64,000 bases of DNA from Gracilariopsis chorda (GCA_003194525.1 NBIV01000140.1:62001-126000), one strand, 5' to 3'; positions 47,305-58,590 are shown, counted from the stretch's first letter. Translations and numbers: made by a program. Notes: generated from the sequence alone by a model not told the origin.

Positions 47305-49341
47305 ATGAAGATGTTTGTACAGTTGTCTCGCCAGCGCGTAGCTTTCTCTGGAAAGCGAAAGCGAGAACCACTCATGCCCGGGGCTCAGAGAACGCGAAGC
47401 TCCCTCAGGAACTTCTACGCACTAACGTGCAGCCGGGTTGCGTACGGTGTGCAACCGGTTACTCGCTCGTGGGACTGCTATGCTACCTTTCTTGGTTTCG
47501 CTGACATTGAGAGCATGGTGTACTCTTATATCATTTTCGATCCGGGCATCTTGGGGTTTGGAGTAAAATGCAATCTTGAACATGGCTTCTATCCACTGAT
47601 GCAGCTTATAACGCTCACACGGGACCTCAAATCATGCACTGACCCCTCCCAAGTGGACCCCAAAGCGTTTGCACAATCGGAAGACTTGTATTCAAGCCTC
47701 TGCGCACTGAGTGAGGAGTTCCTTAGCAATGTGGTCAGCGTCATCTCACACCCCCCACTGTACGAGGCGAACTTGCGCACATGGCAGTTGCTGCTAGAGC
47801 TTCTTACAGACGAAAAGACCAAGGCAATAGAACTGCAGCATCTACGGCAGCGTTCTTTGCCCCAATGTTCTGACAAGCTGAGTGTATAGCTTTGGAAACC
47901 TACTCGTGAGATTAAAACCCAACACCACAGCGCGCACACCACTACCAAATCTTCTACTAATGCTGTTGAGCGTTCCACCACTTCCGCGAAACCCGTGGAG
48001 GTGATAGAAGTGATATAAGAATCCAACAGCAGCAGCCGCAGCGGTGGAACCACCGGTGGCAACCCCAAAACGCCCCACCCCCCCTTCTCGCTAGGCCCGG
48101 ACCCACAAATTACAATCGAGCGCAACCTTCCCTACAGCGAGGAGCAGGAGGACATCATTCCCTCAGGTCAGCCGGCCGACGTACACGTGCTCAATGCGTT
48201 GGAATTGGTGCAGGAGCACATGACGAAACACTATGCAATGTATTGCTGCGGCTTTGACGACCTCGTGGATGTGCACAACACATAGTGTGCCTCGGACTCC
48301 GTACCATGCTCCGAAGCCCACCTGGTATTGACAGACCCCCCTTATGCCATTTGCTCTATGCGTGACAAGCCGAAGAGCGACTACGACACCTTCACCGCCG
48401 CCGACATGAAAGGGGTTACAATAACAATGAGTCGCTTGGGCCGTGCTGGTGGCCACTTCGTCATTTTCTGCTCGCTAGAGCAGTTTCCGCGTTGGCAAAA
48501 GCTGTTGAACAGCGTTGATCGCAGGGAAGCCGATGGTACCGTTGCCCCAATGTTCCGCGTGGACCACTGCCCATTGCACATGATCCGTGCACCGGGTAAC
48601 AACACCGTGCCGCCAAGCCGAGCATCTAGAGAGTTGATACCCATCACCCAATACGCGGTGCATGGCGTCGAAACACGTCTCACTTGGGCGCACGAGGACA
48701 AAATGGTAAACTACACCAAATTCAGGTACGTCCCGTCCACGGTCACCGCGTACAAGAACGACATCTACCTTGTTCCAGCCGTCGATGTGAATGAGCTTCT
48801 CACGTGGTCCCGCTACACAGACAGCGGAGATGTGAAGCGTGAGGCTGTTCGACCAGAACAGAAGCCGATTTGACTCAACATGGAGCTCATTGACAGGTTC
48901 TCACAACCCGGTGATACGGTTCTTGACCTGTTTGGCGGCACCTTCTCAACAGCGCTTGCCTGCATGTCTTTTAAGAAAGGCGAAGCACGCAAATTCGTCG
49001 GTTGCGAGAAGGACGAAGCGCGCTTCCACCACGCCAGACATCATGCAGTGAAACACTTCTCAATGCTCATCGCCGAGAACTTGGCCAGCGTTACCGTCAC
49101 GCAAGGTTTGGTGGATGTAGCCAACGCGGTGCAAAACTACTTTAAGGGATATCTGCATACCTCCCGGACTTGGCCAGCTGTGCCAAACGTCCCTCCATAC
49201 CAAAAGCTGCCGGAGCACATAGTTTTGTATTGTGCCTCTAAATGGCGCGCACAGTACTTCGTCACCACCGGCCTTCACATCGACCTATCCCAGTGGCCCG
49301 GAGAAGTACCAAGGACTCTTCAATCTAATGAGCGTCAATGA
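47305..49341 (+). pseudogene. Beta-class DNA amino-methyltransferase (N6A or N4C), stops in frame
   Basis: One register runs from the ATG at 47305 to TGA at 49339-49341, about 678 codons, broken by TAG 47887, TAA 48016, TAG 48283 and TGA 48871. The catalytic motif IV is LTDPPYAIC (about 48331), and the S-adenosylmethionine motif VLDLFGGTFSTALACM (about 48919) comes about 195 residues later. Motif IV before motif I defines beta-class DNA amino-methyltransferases, typical of bacteria, phages and some eukaryotic mobile elements. Both motifs are intact. The N-terminal ~190 residues (open to 47889) match nothing I know. All four stops are one C-to-T step from CAG, CAA or CGA. The neighbouring SET ORF overlaps its end by 14 bases. 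Confidence 0.75.
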
Positions 49342-49978
49342 GCGCCGCACTCATGAGGCTTCAACGCTACGCCTTATTGTGGCTGAACCAACCATTATGC
49401 ACCCGTATGCTGGGGTTGGCGTTTTTGCAGGCTGTACGCTCGCAGAAGACGAGACAGTCTGCCACTTTTACGGCACGTTGGTATATCAAGACATGTCCCA
49501 GCGAACCGAAATCCACAAAAAATACGGCTCCGGCTTGATGGGCGTTACCCCACAGGATTTCCGCACGTATTATATGCAAGTGGACTTCAGGTCTCCGGAC
49601 TTCACCTCCCTCATCGAACTGAACAAGGACAAGAAAATACCAAGCGTTTGGATCTTGCCGGCTCTCTTTTGCATAGGAGGATTCATCAATGACCCCAGGT
49701 ACCTCCAGTTGGATCCTGACGCGCAGCTCGTTCGTGATGGTTTCAAACCCAAACGAATAGCCAATTTATACGTTGATCGTTCTGCGATATCTGTGCTTAA
49801 AACAGGTAAGCACCTCGAGCCTTACACTCTGATAACAATCAGAGCTTCTCGCCGTATAGCACGAGGAGAGGAACTCTTCATCGACTGCAGTACTTCTTAC
49901 GATTGGACCAATAACCTTGGTACCCCTTCACCCCAAACACCTACTTCAACTTCTACAAAACACAATGAAAACTCATGA
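49328..49978 (+). CDS. SET-domain protein, 216 aa, intact
   Basis: Likely protein lysine methyltransferase. Start chosen at ATG 49328, inside the end of the methyltransferase gene (ATGAGCGTCAATGA). The frame is open further upstream to 49232 but only overlaps methyltransferase coding there. GVGVFAGCTLAEDETV and FYGTLVY match the N-terminal SET strands (GxGVFA...G..V..Y.G). GGFINDPRY stands at the NHxC substrate/cofactor site, so the usual His-Ser-Cys is replaced. ARGEELFIDCSTSYDW matches the C-terminal GEEL..DY motif with Cys in place of Tyr. No post-SET cysteine cluster; a disordered Pro/Thr/Ser tail follows. Whether it methylates histones with these changes is open. No stop or frameshift, in contrast to the gene before it. 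Confidence 0.75.
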   Translation: MSVNERRTHEASTLRLIVAEPTIMHPYAGVGVFAGCTLAEDETVCHFYGTLVYQDMSQRTEIHKKYGSGLMGVTPQDFRTYYMQVDFRSPDFTSLIELNKDKKIPSVWILPALFCIGGFINDPRYLQLDPDAQLVRDGFKPKRIANLYVDRSAISVLKTGKHLEPYTLITIRASRRIARGEELFIDCSTSYDWTNNLGTPSPQTPTSTSTKHNENS

Positions 49979-50580
49979 AAACACCCCGCTCTAAGGTTGA
50001 AAACTCCTAAAGAATTTCCGAAATGCTGCTCCTTCGCATGGCCGTAAGAACGCATTACGTAATCCTGTGCCGTATTGTGGTGTGTACCGGCTTATTGCCA
50101 CTGTAGGCATTGGAATGTGCATCCCCCCACACACAGCACACCTCCGATCTTATCAAAAATCCAATTACAGTTTGTGTATGACCTCATGTGTGAACCTGAA
50201 CTCACGCCCACATATCTCCAGCCGCGCCACCCCCGTTTTCCCTCCGCACTTCATGATGTACAGTTTTCGCAAGTATTAGTCCCAGAGTCTGTGCGAGCTC
50301 ATACTTACGACGCTGTATGAGTGCACTGAAGCCAACCACCCCACACTACGGTGCCTTTGCACAAGCTCCGTCACAATTATCGCTACAAAAACCCAACCAA
50401 CCAGCCTCTAATTAACCCTTCCAATCTCTCCCTCTACCCCCAGAACAGCCTATAACTCAACTATATGCCGAAACCACCCGCCGAAACCCATCTCTATCTC
50501 CCGCTTTACCTTTCTTTTTATCTCCTTCCCTTCTGCGGGAATAACAATATGGACAACCTCATTTCGCATAACCACTCCAT
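49979..50580. other. Intergenic
   Basis: C/A-rich spacer with short frames only. The 50465-51013 frame is out of register with the zinc-finger coding and is a shadow. Confidence 0.35.
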
Positions 50581-53500
50581 TGGACCGGACTGTATCCACC
50601 CTACTCCGGCTCCAAACGCGAAAACACCACAATCAAACCGTCCCATCCCAACGCTACCGCCTCAATCTCAAGAAAAGTCGCGCAGATCGCGGATAAAGAA
50701 CGAAATGCATCTTCCTCCTTCACCAACCCGCTCGACACCGTTAACAACCATGGCATTCACTCCATCAACTTCTTTGTCCTGTGCATCAACTGCCAATCTG
50801 GCATCCCCTCATGACGTGTCGTGCGTTATCATCTCCAAAATTCGCACGTTTTCCCACTGGAAGAGGCTCGCAAAGCATCCGACATCATGTGGTCCAGAAG
50901 AAACGAAACGCTTAAGCACACCACTCTCCCCCCGCTGTGGAAATCGTATGATCCGGAAGCACCGAGCCAAAACGTGGGTTTTCTGCGTCCACTACCCGGG
51001 CTGCAAATTTTGAACGGCTACCGCTGCGCGCAGTCCACATCCTGCTACATTGACTTTCACCATCTCCATGAGCACATCACAAACACACATTCCAGTCACG
51101 CGCTTTCGGTTTCTTGGCTAATAGAACAAACATATAAGCAAAGCAACGTAAAAATGCAAACCATATTCGGCGGCCCTGGCCGTGTGCCGTTTGCGGTGAG
51201 CTCGGCCTCCCCCGTAGGAATCATAAGCAAACCCCTTCAACTGTCCAACCGAGCCGCCAACACTCCGCAGCAACCCCTTCTACCCCAAATAATCCAGTTC
51301 CAACCACCAGTACCGATACAACCACAGCCCATGAAACCCCCCAACCCGAACACAACCTCCGGACAGCGAAAAATACTGCAACCGGATCACCAATCCAAAG
51401 AAGCAGTGAACAACTTCTTCAAAAGCTTAAGCACCTCACACATCCAAACCAATCATCTGCATCTACAACCACGACCAAAACAAAAACCGAACTTCTTCAT
51501 TGCGTGCACCAAGCTAGGCATCACCCTCCAGTCTGTTTCTGTCAGCCTCAAGGACGCAACCGTACTCAAAAATCCAACATGTGCCAGCGACATCGATGCA
51601 ATGGCTGCTATGACCAACGATGTTTTCATGTACCTCACCAAAGTTCCATTTCTCATGGGCATCATTCCGCCATTCTTTCTCCAAAAGCTCAACCAACGCT
51701 CCACCAGCAACGTCCGCAGCGTCTTGCAGGACACGCTCAAGCGCTATGTTTCTGATATTGCCCATCTCTTGCTACTCACAGAAAAAGGCCACGAGCATGA
51801 CGTCAACCTTGTTTCAAAAGCGCAGAACACTACGGCCTAACTCCACAGCATTAACCTAAAACCTAAACTCCTACATAGCTTGCTCACTGCCCAGCTTCTG
51901 CAGACGCTCCCCTCCTATGCTTTTGCGCATACAACCACTATGTGCAACCTCATTGCAGCCGCCTCGGTGCTGGTTCAAAACGCCGAAGATGGCATCAACC
52001 AACACGACGAGCCCTTCAGCTATGCTAATACCGACGAGCGCAACCATCCGCTCGCCGCTCTCCAATACGGAGTCGCAGCATGCCCCGATAAATCAAGTGC
52101 ATAACCTCACCAAGCAGCAAGGAAAAACCCCTCATCAGCTTACTTCCGAGATGCAGCAAGTGGAATTGTCAACTGACGTGCAATCAAATGATGCTTTTTC
52201 TTTCATCCGCAACACCCTTAGCTTTGCTATGAACATCGCCACTAAAGAAAGCATTAACTTGTCGTTGTTGGACTGCAAGATGCACCCAACATGTGGCATA
52301 GCCCGCGACATTCACTTGGTGCTGCTTGCGCTGGGCTCTATCTTCAAAAATCTCCATGTCGAAATTGAAGACATCATGATTGATGATCTGCTACTGGGAT
52401 CTCCCTTCCCCCAGCATTCAAAAGCTACATACACGCACTAAAAGAGCAACCCTCAAACACTTCCCCAGGCTTCTGCTTTCTCCAACACCCGCACAATGGC
52501 TCCTTTCTACATACTTGTATGCAGTATGTACTGCAATGCCTAAAGAACCCATCCGGAAACTCATTGCACTATTCGCTCCAAGCTCTCTCACCGCCACCCA
52601 ACGATACCGCCACCGTCGGTATTGCTGGTATCCACTTCTACACATCTGCTCTCACTGCTGGCTCTTATTTTCATAGAAAGTCCAGGAGCAACTCCTGGTC
52701 GCTCTCCGCTTTGCATTCGGCTCCTCAGCGCGCGGAATCGAGATTGAGTCTTATCCTCTCCACAACGACTTGTTTCACCAACGCTTCTTCATGCGTCTCG
52801 ACTCTCAACCCATTCTCATCACGCTATAGCCCAAAACAAAAAACAGTAAAGGTGGCGGCTGCCCAATTTCACGCTCCTCAGATCCAAAGACAGCTGAACT
52901 TCTTCTTACTTGATTGAAGCTCATTCGCCGGCTCTAAACCTGGTTTGTTTTGGGTAGAAACGGCGAAAACTATAGCGAGGCACACTGGCGTATGTATTTC
53001 TCAACCAAAGGCATGCCGCTGGACGCTCGAAACATTCGCCGAATCATCAGCTTCACTCTCTTCGACGCTGGGTTTAAACTCACATTTGCCAAATACCACA
53101 ACTTCAGAGTCGAAATCACCGCTCTCATTTCCTTTACCGCTGCAAACGACATTGACAAAACGCTCTCCATGGCCATCCTGGAAGAATTCATCTCCACCGC
53201 ACACAATCAAGCTGGGCACACGGCATACACTGAGGAGCTCATGTACGTACGCACTCCACATGACGTCAGTGGAATGCGACATACTCAGCTCAGCAAGTAC
53301 AAAAAATGGTCCACCAAATGGCGCTCACTACTGAATTTGAGCCAACACGCTGAATACAAGCGCTCTTTTCGTGACACTCCTGAACACCAGAGCACCACCC
53401 CTCCAGCCAAATGCCTCATTCCTGCATCACAACCCATCTCACCTCTGCACTGCCCTTACAATGTGCCGAACGACATCTTTGCACCCCTGGTTCGCTCATG

Positions 53501-55781
53501 CTCCCTACTCCACAGCCACCCACCCCCATCCCAGCTCTCAAGAGGTGGTGCATCGCTCCATACACTCCCACCGCTCAATTACGAACACAGACTCGGCACG
53601 TTCCTCGACGCACTCCAAAAAATGCTCGCCAATGGCTCCTCAGTGTTCAGAGCACGTAAGCAGTTTACCCTTACGTTTGCCATGTTTGAAAAGTTGGGAA
53701 ACGTGCTTATGCTCACTCCGACCGCCTCCGGAAAAACAATGTCTGTACTGCTCCCGATATATAAGGAGAAGGGCTCATATTCCTCCATCATTATCGTCTC
53801 TTTTAAAGCCCTCCTTAACGAGTACGAGCAACGTGCGGCAGCCTTTCAGCTTCAAAGCAGCACATCACCGCAAACCAATGGCGGCATGAAAACATTTCCG
53901 GATGGTTATATATTGTCAGTCGAATTGCTTGACTCCGCCTCTTTCAACTGCTTGCTTCAACGCTTGTTGCACAAACAAAAACTGGCCCACATCGTGATGG
54001 ATGAAGGACATTTATTTCTGTGATGGAAACACTTTCGCCTATTCCTCGCACACATCCACAATGCACTTTCCATGGTATCCCCCCATAAACCCCGTGTACT
54101 GCTCAGTGCCACCATGCCGCCCTGCGATCGTCCACTCCTACTATCACAGATCTCAACACCAACAGCTTACCTGTATACCAATTCCACTGCCCGGAACAAT
54201 ATCCGCTTCTCCGTGTACGACGCTTCACCAAGCGTAAAAGCCCCCCGAATTCGTACTGCCCCAAGTACCGATCAAAGCTTGTTCCAAAATCTGCTTCAAA
54301 CAGGCGTCCCGTACTTCAAACAATAAGTTTCATCAATGCTCACCGCAATTACTGAATCGTTGGTTTGCATCATCCTATTTACACTCACACGCTCCGCTAC
54401 GAAACAACTACACCGCGTCATCCAACAATACGTACAAGGAACATTATCTCAGCAGTTCCCTTCTACATCTTTCATTTGCCTGTTCTATCACGCCGGCTTA
54501 TCGGAAAACGAAAAGGATATAACACACGACGACTGGCTCAATCGCTTCTCCGTTGCGCCATCCGCCTCCGTAACCCAAACTGTTACTTTCATGACTTGCA
54601 CTTCCGCCTTTTGAACAGGACTCGACACACGAAACGTTCGGCTAGTGTTTATTTTTGGACGCTGTGCCAATCTGGCCAACCTTGGGCAGCAGGCGCGCAG
54701 GGCGGTTCGTGACCGCCAAAACGCGCGGTGAATCACCAGGTACTCAAGTCCGTACTTCAAAATGACACAGGATGTTATTTGATCTACAAAAAACCAAAAC
54801 CCCAACGACATCGCCCGATCTTATCTTAAATTGCTTGCCACAGACCGCTGGAACCAAGTAAAGACGTAGATCAGACTGACGCTCGTGTGCTGCCGTAGCG
54901 CTCTTTACGCCCACATTGATGGAACCGAACCAGACGTTAGCCTATTCACCGAAGAGGCTTTGAACTGTGACATTTGTGAAGAAACTCCGCAGCTTCCAAC
55001 CCCTTTCCAACGCACCTACCTAAAACACGTCTACACTAAAAATACCGTCACAGCCTGCCAAACCCACACGCTACCCTCTAAATCAGACCCCTATAGCCTC
55101 CACAGGCACCGTCTCAGCGGACGTGTCACCCTTCACCCTACCAGACCGAAGCAGAAATCTTCAGATGCCGCCATACTATGGTTCTCTCAATCGGCGTCCG
55201 CAGCCGCCAATTCAGTGAAACGCATAAACAAGAACCTCCTCTCGTCTTTTCCACCCTCCATCACTTCTTTCTTTTCTTCAGAAGGGCATATTAGCCCGCT
55301 TCAGTCTAAGTTTTCCACTTCCTTCTTTTATCTCATCAACTCCATTCAGGAGATAGCACGCCGTCTCCACTCTCTATGCGTTCCGTATCTTATCCAAGCT
55401 CAAACTCCCGTAACCGAGGAAACCCATGTATGCTCCTATGCATCCATTCGATGTTATCGAAGCTTCTCAGACTCCCAGCACACGGTTGAGTGCCCACATA
55501 ACAATAACCCACACAAGACCTGCTACCAATGCCATATGGGATACTGCAAAGGACTCAAGACCCATTTTGACCCTAAAACATATGGTAGTCGGCATGTGAG
55601 TTTATCCCACTGCGCGACATTGCATGGTTTCTCTGCCGCAAAAACACAGAAATGCGCAACACCATTGCACTCAAACTCTTTGACGAAGAACGCAACTTTC
55701 AGTTCAACAATATTGCTACTAGCATTACACCCGAATCCGCTAAAGTACAGCAACAAGACCAACTCTTCCACTCCTAATTGA
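50581..55781 (+). pseudogene. OrsD-type zinc-finger/RecQ-like helicase, third and longest copy
   Basis: Near-complete copy, roughly 1,600 codons over several registers. N-terminus: LCINC with HLQNSH makes a C-x2-C-x12-H-x4-H finger (50782-50845) interrupted by TGA at 50812; GYRCAQSTSC with HEHITNTH is a second finger (about 51020-51095). This finger pair is characteristic of the OrsD/DUF3505 family. A middle region (51300-52440, 52519-52917) aligns with the left-arm gene (FFIACTKLGITL, IIPPFFLQKL, AFSFIRNTL). Helicase: LTPTASGKT (53711-53738), MDEGH (about 53998, ended by TGA at 54021-54023), VLLSATMPP (about 54095), CTSAF then stop (54597-54614), QQARRAVRD (about 54688). The C-terminal frame (54885-55781) contains CYQCHMGYCKG. 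Known relatives are fungal subtelomeric RecQ genes. Several stops and frame changes make it inactive as it stands unless it is spliced in an unseen way. Confidence 0.8.
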
Positions 55782-56034
55782 CAACAATGGACTACAAAGC
55801 CGTTCCCAATCTTATACGCGTTGGAACGTGGTACAAATCTACAACTCATCTTGTATAGCTCTGCGTGACACCATGTTGGTAACAATAAATGTGTGGCCGT
55901 AACATTTACGTGTTACTATTCGTTACGTTTATTCCCCCCGTAAACATCCTCACACGTTGAGAAACGCGTATGTGCGATCAAAACGAATCACACCTCGCGC
56001 TTCCTTCTACTGTATTCTTATCTGTATTATGCAT
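55782..56034. other. Intergenic after the RecQ-like gene
   Basis: Short AT-rich spacer between the helicase end and the composite palindrome. No gene. Confidence 0.35.
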
Positions 56035-56205
56035 GTACACCAGGAAAAAGTCCTGTCGTACATGCACAGGGTGGTCGCTCGACCACTACCCTCCAAAAAA
56101 ATTACAATTTTTTTGGTGCAGTGGTCGAGCGCCCACTACGTTCATGTATGACAGAAAAACGTCCTGAAGTACATCGCCGCGGAGTTCGAGCGACCCTAAA
56201 ACACC
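56035..56205. repeat. Composite palindrome unit after the third RecQ-like gene
   Basis: One and a half units of the 45.6-46.5 kb type: tcctgtcgtacatgc, gtggtcgctcgaccac, an AT spacer, then gtggtcgagcgcccac and tgtatgacagaaaaacgtcctg with a final gttcgagcgac. Its spacing after the helicase parallels the units that follow the RecQ-like genes in both arms (15.4 and 26.3 kb). Confidence 0.75.
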
Positions 56206-57375
56206 CCAAAGTCTCCGAGTTCGGTATTCCCATAGCCAAGCCACCACCTTTTATACTTACGACAGCACCAGTTTCTAATGTACACTGCCTACGGCAGTGA
56301 ACAAAACAGGAATCCTATTGAAGACCGATTTAGGACAAAACGTGCTTTGCATACCACTGCACACTTCTGCAGCACACAACGCCCACCCCCTAAAGTCGAA
56401 AACACACCTTCAGAATAGCACATGCTATCCAAGATAATTCCGTTTCTGTTAACATTCTGCAACCCCTAAATCCCCTAAACATAAAACAACAATAGAATAA
56501 AACATACGAATCTAAGTGCCACCTCCCAAAGAGTCTAGAAGTAAAACCCGTAAAAACATTCCACCCCGTACAAAACGCGTAGATCCGACCGCAAAAACGA
56601 CCTTAAAACAAAACCCCTAAATATAAAACTGAGTAGAACGTCATTTCTTAAGTGTACGGCAATCAAAATTGTTTTTTAAAAACATTCTATCTTTACTAGC
56701 CGTACCACAAAACACTAAAACCCACTAAAACTAAAAACGACGTTTAGAAACACCCCTAAAATGATCTAAAGACATATTTCTACGCCTAAGTCCAACCTTT
56801 AATACTCTAATACACACATAATCATGAAAACTGCAGCTTAGCAGGACGGAGGTGGTTATAATGTTGCTGAGCAAACAAATATACAACCTTAACACCATGT
56901 AGCGCAAAAACCCCTAAAACGATATCCCAGCTCCCTAGAACGCCTAGTATAGGAAGGAAAATATTCTTATCAGTATTCACCCCCCACGGTACCTCGATAG
57001 ATTATTTTGTAATTCTCATGTTTTTCTCCAAGTGCACCTAAAACAACTAAAACCTGCTATTAAGGGATTAGAATAACATAAAACGTTTCCAAATGCTAGT
57101 ATAGTCACCTAAAAAGCGTTACATTTAAAAATTCTAAATGTTAATACGGAGGTTCTTACTATAACATAAAACCTTTCTTAAAGCTAAGAAATCCAAATTA
57201 AAAGCCCCTAGATTTAAAACCGTTAATTTTTGTATACCAAGGCTCTTCATTCTTTCTCGGAGCCTCCCTAATAAAAGCCCACTTTGCCTCATTTGTTCCA
57301 TGTGCCTACACATGTCGGCATTGCTTTGTTGGACAAATATTTCCATTACTACGAACCCCTAAACATTTGTCAGAT
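56206..57375. other. AT-rich non-coding DNA with CCCCTAAA words
   Basis: No gene. Repeated aaacccctaaa and taaaacccactaaaac words on the plus strand, as in the other spacers of the block. The last ~80 bases before the LTR (57296-57350, catgtcggcattgctttgttggacaaat) resemble the satellite at 63862-63895 beyond the other LTR. Confidence 0.45.
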
Positions 57376-57638
57376 TGTCGTGTGCCTGTGGTGCACACCA
57401 GTTGGTTGGATATGTTTTTCATTTGCACCTTTTTCATGGGGCACTGCCCAGCTTCCAGCATGGAAGCTGAGCATAGTGCCCGCATAAATGCGCACCTCTC
57501 ACGCTTGCGGCTTCACCACTTGGAGGAGAGGTAGGAAGGAACATGCACATCCGGAAAGCTCGGTGGCTCCTTCGTCCGCATTTCTTCCACCTTCTGCTTA
57601 AGAACGCGCACCCCCGACATCCTCTTTTCTTGCGCAAC
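57376..57638 (+). repeat. 5' LTR
   Basis: Begins TGTCGTGTGC and ends TCTTGCGCAAC. It contains a perfect fold-back CAGCTTCCA-GCA-TGGAAGCTG inside a longer stem (GGCACT with AGTGCC, 57440-57480). Likely holds promoter and polyadenylation signals, which I cannot place exactly. Confidence 0.88.
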
Positions 57639-57639
57639 C

Positions 57640-57657
57640 TGGTACTCTCGATGAGGT
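57640..57657 (+). promoter_or_regulatory. Probable tRNA primer-binding site
   Basis: TGGTACTCTCGATGAGG begins one base after the 5' LTR. The leading TGG complements the CCA end of a tRNA, as expected for minus-strand priming. I did not match the remainder to a particular tRNA. Confidence 0.55.
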
Positions 57658-57674
57658 TTAATGCTTCGAATAGT

Positions 57675-58590
57675 ATGGCCATTAAACTAATGTTTGACGT
57701 TGAAAGCGTTGAGGTTTCAAAGTTCTTTTTCTACTTCGAGAATGTGTTGATGAGAGTAAGCCTCAACATGAAAAGGCCACTGAGCTTCTCTGTTATCTCG
57801 AAAGAAAAGCCTTTGACTACTAGTATAACACCTATGCCTTGGATGGCGTATTACTTCCCGCAGCAGATGACTACGAGGTCGTAAAAAGGTTCTTAAAAGA
57901 GTTTACCGAGAATGTCCAGCCACAAGAATACATCCGAAGAGCAATTATGTGCAGAGTAAGCCCTTTTGATACACGGCCATCTCTTCGAGAGATGGATACC
58001 TGCTTCAACAATGCTGGATTTAATATGGAAACCAAGTTTGGACTGCTAAAGAAAGCAGTAACCGAACATATGGACTTGACACAGTTCGCTCTTCTTCGTG
58101 GTTTTACTGACTATAATTCTCTGAAGGCAACAATCAGAGACTCAGTCGCTTGCCCAGAGACTCTAAACTCTTCCGTCAGTACCAGAACGCCACTTGGTAC
58201 AAAACGATCTCAGAGAAGGCGAATTCTTCGCCGAACAGAGCAGACGGTGAAAAGCCTGGAGTACAAAGTGGAAGACTTGACGTACAAGCTTGCACATCTC
58301 ACACTACTGGTACGAAGGAAGCAGAGAGACCAAATGTTTGAAGGAAATGTGAGAACTTGGTCTTTCTGCCAGAAGCCAGGACATGGCGCCAGCAGGTGTC
58401 CCTCAAACCCACACCAGGACACATGATGTGGGCGCTGTCATAAACTTGGACATTGTGAGGCTAATTTTTGGTCCCAGTCACCTATTGAGAAACATGTTCG
58501 ACTTGCAGAAGCAAACGTCAAATCTAAAACAGAGGAACCTCTGAAAAAGAGGACTCCTCTACAGGATGCAGAGGCCATTGCCGCACAGGT
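57675..58590 (+). pseudogene. Gag-like region of the Ty3-type element
   Basis: Begins MAIKLMFDVESVEVSKFFFY, a capsid-type start. A frameshift near 57765 leads into ELLCYLERKAFDY, a TAG, then NTYALDGVLLPAADDYEVVK, the usual capsid core of such elements. Two zinc knuckles follow: SFCQKPGHGASRC, where the first Cys of CxxC is Trp, and CGRCHKLGHCEANF, where the last Cys is Phe. A TGA (58424-58426) separates them. Each knuckle has lost exactly one metal ligand. Confidence 0.8.

Noticed and set aside
13055..58426. TGA read as tryptophan in this genome
   Set aside because: Most in-frame TGA codons stand at Arg-type positions (33966, 29084), and TAG and TAA interrupt the same genes, so decay explains them better than a changed code.
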